Of a stretch of DNA of 17,505 bases, positions 7,121 to 13,712 are shown piece after piece. The translations under genes were made by a program, and so were the position numbers. The notes below the pieces were generated by a model that worked only from the letters and a program-made list of their open reading frames with translations, did no database searches and had not been told where the DNA came from. The stretch's first letter is position 1. The number at the start of each line of letters is the position of its first letter. The stretch spans positions 1-17,505 of the forward strand of contig JASLAV010000567.1 in NCBI GenBank assembly GCA_030146905.1, in the 5' to 3' direction. This DNA is from Lentzea sp. GTDB lineage: Bacteria > Actinomycetota > Actinomycetes > Mycobacteriales > Pseudonocardiaceae.

Positions 7121-8328
7121 GTGCGTGCCGAAAACCGCGTCCGTGGAGGTTAAGCCGCATGTCGGTACTCTCGTGGATGACTCCGTCGACACGGTCCTGT
7201 CGATCTATGTTGAGGCGTTCGATCTGGTCGGGTTCACGAGGCTGAGGACGCGTTCGCAAGGGCGCTGCGGCGGCGAGTGATCGGTGAGTTCGATGCTCGT
7301 TGTAGTGCCGCTCGTACTCGCGCAGCACATGCCGTAGGTGGGTCTGATTCCAGATCAGCGTGCGATCCAGCAGTTCAACGCGAAGCGTCTTGACCCAGCG
7401 TTCCATAATCGAGTTCATGCGAGGCATCCGGACACCAGTCGGCACCGTCGCGATCCCCGCGGAGCCGAGAATCTTATCGATCAACGCGGGATGCATGGCG
7501 TCTCGGTCACGGACCAGGAATCTGATCCGCGCGAGGTATCCGGTGTCCTCGAGGTCCATGAGCTGGTTACGGGCGGCCTGGATGACCCAAGCATGGGTGG
7601 GGTGCGCGGTGACGCCGAGTATGCGTACACGCCGGCTGGTGTGGTGGATAGCGGCGAGAATGTACTGACGCTGCCCAGTCAGCGCGACAGTCTTGATGAA
7701 GTCCATCGCCAGGATCGCCTCAGCCTGCGAACGCAGGAAGTCGGCCCAGGTAACGGTTGTCCGGCGCGGGGCCGGATCGACGCCGGCGGTTTAGAGGATT
7801 TCCCACACCGTGGAGGCGGCGATCGCGACACCGAGAAGCGCGAGTTCGCCGTGGATGCGTCGATACCCCCATGAGGGGTTCTCAGATGCCAGGCGCAGAA
7901 CAAGACGGCGGATCGAGGCGACAGTGCGGGACGTCCAGGTCTTCGGTTCACAACTCGCACGGGCATGGCGGCGCTTCATCAGGTCGCGATGTCACCTCAG
8001 CACCGTGTCCGGGCTGACCAGCAGCTGAAGCCGCCGCAACCTCGCGCGGGCCAGAGGCACGAGCAAAGCGGCGAGCAATGCCCTGTCCTCAGGCCGCAAT
8101 CGTGGGCGCTGATCGCCGAGTTGCCGGCGCAGGACCGCGAGTTGATGGCGTAGCGCGAGAATCTCGACGTCCTTCTCACGATCAGTCATATACAAGAGCC
8201 ATAGCGCGGCGAAAGCGCGGGAGACGGCAAGGTAGGCGAAACGGACCAGCACGGCCGCGATCATGCCGGATGACGAGCGCTACCACCGATGCCCGTTGAC
8301 CTGCACGGACGTACTTCTCGGCACGCAC
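7121..8328 (-). mobile_element. IS copy B (same family as copy A, decayed)
   Basis: The 1208-bp element has the same 11-bp terminal repeats as copy A: GTGCGTGCCGA at 7121-7131 and TCGGCACGCAC at 8318-8328. It is in direct orientation relative to copy A, about 5.86 kb away. It starts 4 bp after the stop codon of the TIR-only gene and abuts a tyrosine integrase remnant on its right. No target-site duplication is evident (CCCT on the left, AACC on the right). The two copies bracket the TIR gene pair as in a composite transposon. Confidence 0.85.
7150..8264 (-). pseudogene. Transposase with rve integrase core, interrupted by stops (copy B)
   Basis: The gene starts with ATG at 8264 and parallels copy A. 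A TGA at 7992-7994 replaces the Trp codon of VLRWHRDL, and a TAA at 7791-7793 replaces the Lys codon after STVWEIL. Between them a +1/-1 pair of indels near HARASCEPK is self-correcting. From 7790 onward the frame is open through the catalytic core: MDFIKTV, FLVRDRDAM and NSIMERWV supply the D, D and E residues. Near the 3' end a 2-nt insertion shifts the final codons, so the ancestral stop at 7150-7152 (HEYRHAA then stop) is out of frame. The N-terminal half is broken and the C-terminal half intact, the reverse of copy A. Confidence 0.85.
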
Positions 8329-8329
8329 A

Positions 8330-8715
8330 ACCTCACGCTGGCAACCGGTCTCGCCCACGCTGATGTGGCACCTGCTCCAGCACGTCGAACATCGCGGCGC
8401 ACCGATGAACGGACGGCTTCTCCGCTACGCGGACGGACGTCCGATCACCTATCACCGCTACGACCGCCTTTGGGTCCGCGTCGGCGAACACTTGCCTTGG
8501 GCCGCGAAACAGGGAGTCAGCACGCACTGGATCCGGTACACGACCCTCACTTGGGTCGAACGCCACTTCGGCTACGCCGTCGCCCGCGCTTCCGCCGGAC
8601 ACAAAAACACCAACAGCGACGCGGCAGCACCACGACCTACGCCCGCGCCACCCTTGAAGAAGTCGCGACGGCGCTGGCCGCGCTCACCGGCGACCACCAT
8701 CCGCTGGCCGCGTAA
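8330..8715 (+). pseudogene. Tyrosine recombinase (phage/ICE integrase) C-terminal remnant
   Basis: The frame beginning SRWQPVSPTLMWHLLQHVEH immediately right of IS copy B continues through THWIRYTTLTWVERHFGYAV and ASAGHKN. It carries the HxxR motif (HWIR) and the following GH of the tyrosine recombinase catalytic domain. After GHKNTNSD the frame shifts: the remaining TTTYARATLEEVATALAAL, with the catalytic Tyr, lies in another frame and ends at the TAA at 8713-8715. The N-terminal arm-binding and core-binding domains are absent from the window, so the gene is truncated by the IS and frameshifted. It resembles integrases of actinomycete integrative elements. Confidence 0.8.
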
Positions 8716-8730
8716 CTGATTCCAGAACAG

Positions 8731-8772
8731 TCGGGGGTTGCCTGTCGTAGCACGAGGAGCAGGCAGCCCCGA
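8731..8772 (+). terminator. Imperfect hairpin after the integrase remnant
   Basis: TCGGGG-GT-TGCCTG at 8731-8744 pairs with CAGGCA-G-CCCCGA at 8760-8772, a roughly 12-bp stem with one internal bulge and a 15-nt loop. It begins 15 bp after the integrase stop. There is no T-run, as is common for actinobacterial terminators. It may end transcription of the integrase gene or be an attachment-site arm. Confidence 0.45.
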
Positions 8773-9002
8773 CCGCGATATTGGAAGTTCTGTTTTGCCA
8801 GCAGGTCACCGGTTACGCACACGATGACTTGTATTTGGTCCACACTGAAATAACTGTGAACACAGGGCGATCGTGCAGGCCGCCAGGTGACGTTGAAGTA
8901 GCTCGTCAGAGGGCGAACGAGGTGGCTGAGCGGTGAACGCAAGGCAAGCCCGACAACTCGCTCGACACTTCCCCGTTTCGGGTGACGAGCCTTTTGGCTT
9001 CT

Positions 9003-9023
9003 CGCTTGGAGTGTTTCCAAGCG
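9003..9023. repeat. Perfect 8-bp inverted repeat upstream of the phosphotransferase gene
   Basis: CGCTTGGA at 9003-9010 is the exact reverse complement of TCCAAGCG at 9016-9023, with a 5-nt spacer GTGTT. It lies 53 bp upstream of the preferred GTG start of the phosphotransferase gene, a reasonable place for an operator or a leader hairpin. No matching regulator is present. Confidence 0.45.
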
Positions 9024-9076
9024 TTACCAAGGAAGTCGCACAGTGTGCTCGGCGAGCACCAAGGCGAGAGGATCCC

Positions 9077-9949
9077 GTGTCTGACCAGCTTGACCACCCA
9101 CCCGTGCTCGACCGCGACGGCCGAACGTTGAGCGTCGATTTGAGCGAAGCCGACGCGCGGTTCCGGCAGTGGATGCACGAGAACCTCAGCCACGCCGCCG
9201 ACCACTTCGGTCTCACCGTTGCCGGGCAAGCCCAGCTCGGCTGGCTGGACCGGTCGATCAGCGCACCCGTGCAAGCACTCGGCCGGCAACTCTGGCTGCG
9301 AGTGGTGTCCGAGGACGAGCAGTGGACCGGCGGCGACTTCTGGACCGGAAACCTCGACGCCAACGTGTTCGCCAACCTGCCCAAGCCGCAGGTTCTCGAC
9401 GTCTACGAGTGGGAGGAATGGCGGCAGCAACGCGCGGAGTTGATGACCTTGGCGCCAGGTTCACCCTGCTCCCCCACCGACGCCCTGCGCCACGCGCTCG
9501 ACCTTCCCGACCAATGGTGGACCGAACTCCGCCGAACGATCGAGGCGATCGCGGCGACGCCGACCGACCGGGTCAATACCGATCAGGCGCTGGTCACCGG
9601 AAGGATCCAGCAGCACTTCGGAAACTCGGTGAACCCTGTGGTCCGCCAGTGGGAAACCGTGCACGGCGACCTGCACTGGGCGAACCTCATGGGACCGGAC
9701 TTCGGCTTGCTGGACTGGGAGCTGTGGGGCCGCGGTCCAGTGGGGACAGATGCGGCCACGCTGCTCTGCTACAGCCTTCTCGTCCCGGACACTGCCGAAC
9801 GAGTGCGCGACACCTTCGCAGACGTGCTCAACACCGACGCCGGGCAACTCGCTCAACTCTACGTCGCAGCCCGTTTGCTGCACCGGGTCGACAAGGGCGA
9901 CCACCCGGACCTCGCCACACCACTCAGGAAGCTCACCGAGACCTTGTGA
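9077..9949 (+). CDS. Aminoglycoside phosphotransferase-fold (APH) family kinase
   Basis: With the GTG start at 9077 the protein has 290 residues. The Brenner-type catalytic motif HGDLHWAN (196-203; Asp198 catalytic, Asn203 metal-binding) is followed by LLDWE (211-215; Asp213 metal ligand) and the helix GTDAATLLCYSLLVP, all typical of APH/choline kinase family enzymes. The N-terminal ATP-binding lobe is divergent (LDRDGRTLSVDL; NVFANLPKPQVLDVYEWEEW). The reaction is expected to be ATP-dependent phosphorylation of a small hydroxyl compound; the substrate cannot be inferred, and a resistance role is not implied. GAGAGG lies 6 nt upstream of 9077. An in-frame ATG at 8933 would add 48 poorly family-like residues crossing the inverted repeat at 9003-9023, so it is less likely. 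Confidence 0.8.
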   Translation: MSDQLDHPPVLDRDGRTLSVDLSEADARFRQWMHENLSHAADHFGLTVAGQAQLGWLDRSISAPVQALGRQLWLRVVSEDEQWTGGDFWTGNLDANVFANLPKPQVLDVYEWEEWRQQRAELMTLAPGSPCSPTDALRHALDLPDQWWTELRRTIEAIAATPTDRVNTDQALVTGRIQQHFGNSVNPVVRQWETVHGDLHWANLMGPDFGLLDWELWGRGPVGTDAATLLCYSLLVPDTAERVRDTFADVLNTDAGQLAQLYVAARLLHRVDKGDHPDLATPLRKLTETL

Positions 9950-9955
9950 CCCACG

Positions 9956-10242
9956 TCAGACCGCCTCCCCGAGTGGCGATCGCGCCTCTCCGAGACTGGC
10001 GATCAGCGCCGTGGACTCCGCCGCGTCCAAACTGGACTCACTGAGCGCGCACACGACATCTCCGTAGGCTTCGATCGAGGTCTCGTCTTCGATGAACGCG
10101 GTGGAGGTCTCGCACGCCACGCACACCACGGGTTCGTACTTTCGAAGGTCAGCCGGCTGAACGGCCTGTCCATCCCGACGTGCGCGCCGGTCGCCGTCGG
10201 CACGATCCGGATGACGACGTTCGGCCGCACGGCCATGCGCAC
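9956..10242 (-). pseudogene. XRE-family regulator, DUF5753 C-terminal remnant
   Basis: The - strand encodes VRPNVVIRIVPTATGAHVGM and DRPFSRLTF. After a frameshift near 10140 it continues in another frame with EPVVCVACETSTAFIEDE, YGDVVCALSESSLDAAE and a stop at 9956-9958. This matches the pattern of the DUF5753 ligand-binding-like domain that follows the helix-turn-helix in many Streptomyces and Pseudonocardiaceae XRE regulators. The N-terminal HTH is missing; upstream sequence is occupied by other reading frames. It is converging with the phosphotransferase gene, 6 bp away. It is a truncated and frameshifted relic. Confidence 0.7.
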
Positions 10243-10295
10243 GGACGACCGGGCGGGGCACCGAACGCGTCAACGGATCGCTGGGGCTGCTCGAC

Positions 10296-10481
10296 ATGAC
10301 GCCGTACGGCCGCGGCAAGAAGTGGGAGGACAAGCCCTCCGGCTGGCCGGAGGGGCGCGATGCGGGCTGGTTCTGGCGAACGGACTCGGAGGGGAACCCG
10401 ACCAGCCGGCCCGTGCCGCAGTGGACCCGGCCCGGCGCCACCCCGGTGGAGACGCTCGGCCGTGACGGGCACTGCCACTGA
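10296..10481 (+). CDS. Small hypothetical protein, 61 aa
   Basis: The frame reads MTPYGRGKKWEDKPSGWPEG, GWFWRTDSEGNPTSRPVPQW and ends GRDGHCH. The composition is Trp-, Gly- and Pro-rich with no membrane segment, and no family was recognised. It is open upstream to about 10242, overlapping the regulator remnant on the other strand, so the start is uncertain or this is the 3' part of an older gene. No strong Shine-Dalgarno is visible at the ATG. It precedes the WXG100-like pair by 130 bp on the same strand. The balanced, non-repetitive sequence makes it more protein-like than the other frames here, but evidence is modest. Confidence 0.4.
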   Translation: MTPYGRGKKWEDKPSGWPEGRDAGWFWRTDSEGNPTSRPVPQWTRPGATPVETLGRDGHCH

Positions 10482-10611
10482 GTCGTCAGTTGATCGAGCA
10501 GGTCGAAGGCCTGCCCGATCAGGCGCGCGCGTCGGTGAACTCTTCCGATCACCAGTTGTCGATCAAACGTTGATGCATACTCGGCCCCACTCCAGACGAG
10601 AAGGGGACGCC
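10482..10611 (+). promoter_or_regulatory. Probable promoter region of the WXG100-like pair
   Basis: This 130-bp gap holds an inverted repeat ATCAA-ACG-TTGAT at 10562-10574, a looser GCAGG/CCTGC hairpin at 10498-10514 and a strong ribosome binding site AGAAGGGG at 10599-10606, 5 nt before the ATG at 10612. A TTGTCG at about 10556 and TACTCG about 16 nt later could be -35 and -10 boxes, but the match is weak. Confidence 0.35.
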
Positions 10612-11001
10612 ATGGAGATGGGGGCTGGCGCGGGCTTCGCCGTTGCGCCTGAGGCTATCGAGACCTACGTCGCCAATGTGGTGAACAAAGCCATCACGGA
10701 CATGACCACCACTGCGACCGAGTTGCAGGACACGACCAACGTGTCGTGGGACACCCTGGTGGGTCAGGCGAACCTGCCGGGCAGCACGAGGTTCACGACA
10801 GCCGCCAAGGACATGCTGAAGGAGTTCTTCGAACTGCACCACGAGATCACCACCGGGCAGCAGAACATGCTGAACAAGATCATCGGGTTCCGGGACCAAC
10901 TGGTGCAGACCAAGGACACGTACATCAAGGCCGACAACGACGTGATGCAGTCGTTCCGCGCCATCGAAGGCTCGCTCGGAGGCGGCCATGGCACCGCCTG
11001 A
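10612..11001 (+). CDS. WXG100-like small helical protein (candidate type VII secretion-associated)
   Basis: This 129-aa protein is predicted mostly alpha-helical: a first helix around residues 13-45, a central SWDTL (45-49), which recalls the turn motif of WXG100 proteins, and a long second helix about 62-118. There is no signal peptide or membrane segment. The start at 10612 follows AGAAGGGG at 5-nt spacing; an upstream in-frame start at 10360 lacks this and runs through the promoter region. The gene overlaps the next by 14 nt, indicating translational coupling. Its size, helical-hairpin character and pairing with a larger helical partner fit the Esx/WXG100 superfamily, but it is longer than classical members and a canonical WxG is absent. 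Family assignment is therefore inference. Confidence 0.65.
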   Translation: MEMGAGAGFAVAPEAIETYVANVVNKAITDMTTTATELQDTTNVSWDTLVGQANLPGSTRFTTAAKDMLKEFFELHHEITTGQQNMLNKIIGFRDQLVQTKDTYIKADNDVMQSFRAIEGSLGGGHGTA

Positions 11002-11944
11002 CCGGCAGCCGGACCACGGCGCGTCCGCGAGATACGGCCTCGACTCCGGGTTCGGACATGGCGCCGAGATCGCCGTGTGGGTCGACTGGCTGCTTCACCC
11101 GGAGCAACACGAGTACCACCGGATGTATGTCTGGGCCGACGGTACCAAGGAGGAGTACGACCGCCAGAGCAAGCTCCTGGAGCAGGAGGAGCATGCCACG
11201 ACGGAGTCGGTGATCCGGGGACTCTTCGTCTCCCAGTTCTTCGACCCGGCGCAGGCTCTCTCCGGCCAGCAGGTGGGCGACTCCAGCGTCATGGACCTCG
11301 TCGGACAAGGGCTGATCAACGCATCCTGGCGGGTCGAGGACTGGAGCCTGCGGCTGGCCGGTGGCTTCGAGGACGTGCGCAAGTACTGGGACAACAGCAC
11401 GGCGTGCACCAACGCCGGCGACTTCCTGGCCGCGATCAACACCTACGCGCACAAGCACGCCGAGATCACCGCGCAGATGGCGGTGGTGCTGCTCAGGTAC
11501 GGGAGCACCATCAAAGCGGCACGCAAGAGCCTCGACGAGGCGATGCTGAAGCTCGTCGACGCGTTCCACACGAAGCACTACGCGAGCGACATCCCCTGGG
11601 GCAAGATCATGGCCGCCGGCATCAGCGTCATCGCCGCCGCGGCACTGACCGCTGTGACCGCGGGCGCGGGAACGACGGCGGTCGCCGCCGCCGCGGCCTC
11701 CGGGATGTCGGCGTTGATCGACAAGGTGGCCGGCGCGGCTCTGGAGGAGGAGAAGCAGGAGGCGATCGCCGAGATCAAGGGCGAGACGTGGCGGCACACC
11801 GTCGACTCGTTCTTCCACGCCCAGGCGGAGATCCTGAACATCGCGGGTGCAGAGATCAAGGACCTGACCGACAGGGTCACGGCGCTCAAGGCGGAACTGG
11901 CGCGGCTGGCACCGATTCCCGAGCTCAAGGTCGGCTCCTGTTAG
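10988..11944 (+). CDS. Large helical partner protein with central hydrophobic segment
   Basis: The ATG at 10988 follows GGAGG by 5 nt and lies inside the end of the WXG100-like gene, so the two are coupled. The 318-aa product has helical regions at about 55-75 and 100-198 (NASWRVEDWSLRLAGGF; LDEAMLKLVDAFHTKHY), then an Ala/Gly-rich hydrophobic stretch at about 205-245 (AAGISVIAAAALTAVTAGAG) that could be membrane-inserting, and a C-terminal coiled-coil-like helix (about 285-308) ending in a terminal Cys. This organisation recalls N-terminal trafficking modules of actinobacterial type VII substrates without a toxin domain, but no family was recognised. The stop TAG at 11942-11944 coincides with the IS5 insertion point. 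Confidence 0.75.
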   Translation: MAPPDRQPDHGASARYGLDSGFGHGAEIAVWVDWLLHPEQHEYHRMYVWADGTKEEYDRQSKLLEQEEHATTESVIRGLFVSQFFDPAQALSGQQVGDSSVMDLVGQGLINASWRVEDWSLRLAGGFEDVRKYWDNSTACTNAGDFLAAINTYAHKHAEITAQMAVVLLRYGSTIKAARKSLDEAMLKLVDAFHTKHYASDIPWGKIMAAGISVIAAAALTAVTAGAGTTAVAAAAASGMSALIDKVAGAALEEEKQEAIAEIKGETWRHTVDSFFHAQAEILNIAGAEIKDLTDRVTALKAELARLAPIPELKVGSC

Positions 11945-13047
11945 GAGCTGTTTGAAGTTCGGATCTAGGTTGGCTGGTGGCGTGCTGGTAGAACACGGAT
12001 GTGGCGCGTTTTGATCTGACCGATGCCGAGTGGGCGTTGATCGAGCCGCACGTGCCGGTCGCGGCCACGGGGCCGTTGCCTCGGCGGGTGCGGGACCAGT
12101 TCAACGGGATTCTGTGGCGGTTCCGCACCGGGTCGGGCTGGCGTGACGTTCCGGAACGGTACGGGCCTTGGTCCACCATCTACTCCCGGTTCAACGCCTG
12201 GGCCAAGGCCGGGGTGTTCCAGGCACTGATGGACGCGCTGATCGCCGAGGCCGCTTCGCGCGGACAGGTAGGGCTGGAACTGGTCAGCGTGGACTCCACG
12301 ATCGTGCGGGCGCACCACGAATCGGCCGGGCTGGCCATCGCCGGCGAGACCCTCGATGCGCTGGAACAGGCGCTGACCGAGGAAAAAGGGGCTCCGCTGC
12401 CCACCCAGCAGTGGGTTCTGCGGGTGATCAATCGCAGGCCGTCGCGGATCAGGAAAGCAAGGGCACGTCTGCCGATCAGGACCGTGCCGCGCTTCGGCGG
12501 CGTCGCAAAGCCAGGGCGAAAGCGGCTGGGCTGGGCTCGGCCGGTCCCGAGGAGGGCTGAGCAGCAAGATCCACGCCGCGGTCGACGCACACGGGCTGCC
12601 ACTGGCGTTCGTGCTCACGCCCGGCCAGGCCGCGGACTGCCCACAATTCCAGGCCGTGCTCAACCAGATCCGGGTCCCCGGCGCGGCCGGTCGGCCGCGC
12701 ACCCGTCCGGGCGCGGTGGCTGCGGACAAGGCGTACTCCTCCAAAGCCAACCGGGCCTATCTGCGCCGCCGGCGGATCACAGCGGTGATCCCGGAGAAGA
12801 CCGACCAACAGGCCAACCGGAAGAACAAGGGCTCGGCCGGAGGCCGACCGGTCTCCATCGATCCCGCGCTCTACAAGCGACGCAACACCGTTGAACGCTG
12901 CTTCCAGAAGATCAAGACATGGCGTGGCCTGGCCACTCGCTATGACAAGTCACCACGCAGCTACGAAGCCGGATTACGCCTGCGGGCAGCGGTCATGTGG
13001 TTGAGGACCCTGACCTCAACCACATGATCCAAACCTCAAACAGCTCC
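11944..13047 (+). mobile_element. IS5-family insertion sequence with TA target duplication (decayed)
   Basis: The 1104-bp element has imperfect terminal inverted repeats: GGAGCTGTTTGAAGTT at the left and the reverse complement of GGAGCTGTTTGAGGTT at the right, with one further difference inward. It is flanked by TA at 11942-11943 and TA at 13048-13049, the duplication expected for some IS5-group elements. One transposase gene on the + strand is broken by frameshifts. The element interrupts the stop codon of the upstream gene but restores it, since its first base is G (TA+G). Confidence 0.85.
12001..13027 (+). pseudogene. IS5-family transposase (DUF4096 plus DDE domain), frameshifted
   Basis: The N-terminus (VARFDLTDAEWALIEPHVPV, then WRFRTGSGWRDVPERYGPW) is the DUF4096 domain typical of IS5-family transposases. 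The DDE core follows: Asp in VSVDSTIVRAHH, Asp in VAADKAYSS and Glu in NTVERCFQKIKTWRGLATRY. These parts lie in three frames. The first switch (-1) falls after TEEK near an A5G4 run at 12383-12391 and could be programmed or a mutation. The second is explained by a tandem duplication of GGGCT (12528-12532 and 12533-12537): deleting one copy joins RRRKARAKAAGLG to RSRGGLSSKIHAAVDAHG in one frame. The product ends LRTLTSTT at 13027. The element is therefore probably inactive. Confidence 0.85.
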
Positions 13048-13340
13048 TAGGGCCTGTCTCGAACTCCCGTTCCGATCGTTTCAGGCAGGTCTGACAACAC
13101 CGGGCGCACCGGATGAGGCCGAGTTGGGAGTACGCCTGCGGGTGGTTGCCCAGCGACCGCTCGGCGACCGGGTCGTACTCCTCCGGCAGCAACCCGGTCG
13201 GCCCGGCCAGCCGCACGAAGCTCTCGAACAGCTCCTCGGCGTCCGCGCGGCGGCCCACCTTGACGTCCCACGAGCTCCAGCCATCCGATCGCAACAAGAT
13301 CACGTGCGTGTCGATCTGCAGCTGTGCCAGAGACCAGGAG
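13048..13340 (-). pseudogene. Glycoside hydrolase family 15-like C-terminal fragment
   Basis: On the - strand the segment AEELFESFVRLAGPTGLLPE followed by EYDPVAERSLGNHPQAYSQL and GLIRCA matches the pattern at the end of the catalytic domain of actinobacterial GH15 glucoamylase/trehalase-type enzymes, including the conserved GNxPQAYSHxGL block. The frame then shifts near 13108 and ends at a TAG that overlaps the IS5 flanking TA. Upstream, in the same frame, LEVNDRRRSWSLAQLQIDTH precedes it from a stop at about 13360 and does not look like GH15, so the piece may be a chimera. No start, catalytic Glu residues or upstream domain are present. Confidence 0.6.
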
Positions 13341-13712
13341 CGTCGGCGGTCGTTGACCTCTAATTAGACAAGTGCCGTTGCGGTACTGAGCCTGCTCGCC
13401 ACTGTGACCGGTTCCCGAGGCACACGTCCCTCAGCGGCACGTCGCGACCGCGTGGGGCAGCTGTGGTGTTCTGGCTGCCTTGTGCGTCAGCCAGATGCCG
13501 GTCTTCTCGTCCAGGAGCCCGGCGAGGCAGAACGGACCCAGCACCCCGCGGACTCCGACGACCAGGAAGCCAGCGATGCCGGTGTCCGCAGTCGCCATCA
13601 GCAGCACTTCGCAGGCGCCTCGGCGGACTACCACCACAGAACTTGAGCGTGGGGCCGGCTTTCAGCCGTCAGAACAGATGCTCTCCTGCTGGAGCCTTGC
13701 GGAGTAGCGGTC
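13341..13712. other. Intergenic region without a confident gene
   Basis: No convincing gene is visible. A - strand frame at 13431-13637 (VLLMATADTGIAGFLVVGVR; FCLAGLLDEKTGIWLTHKA) looks more protein-like than random and may be the remnant of a small membrane or secreted protein, but no family, start site or ribosome binding site supports it. No strong hairpin terminator follows the FAH-SRPBCC gene. Confidence 0.4.

Noticed and set aside
8933..9076. Upstream ATG extension of the APH-fold gene
   Set aside because: The extension crosses a perfect inverted repeat and lacks family similarity, while GAGAGG precedes the GTG at 9077 at a suitable distance.
10360..10611. Upstream extension of the WXG100-like gene
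   Set aside because: It overlaps the small ORF and the promoter region; the ATG at 10612 has an excellent ribosome binding site and gives the helical domain only.
13431..13637. - strand 68-codon frame with a hydrophobic stretch
   Set aside because: It has no ribosome binding site, recognised family or operon context; it is noted only as a possible remnant in the intergenic entry.
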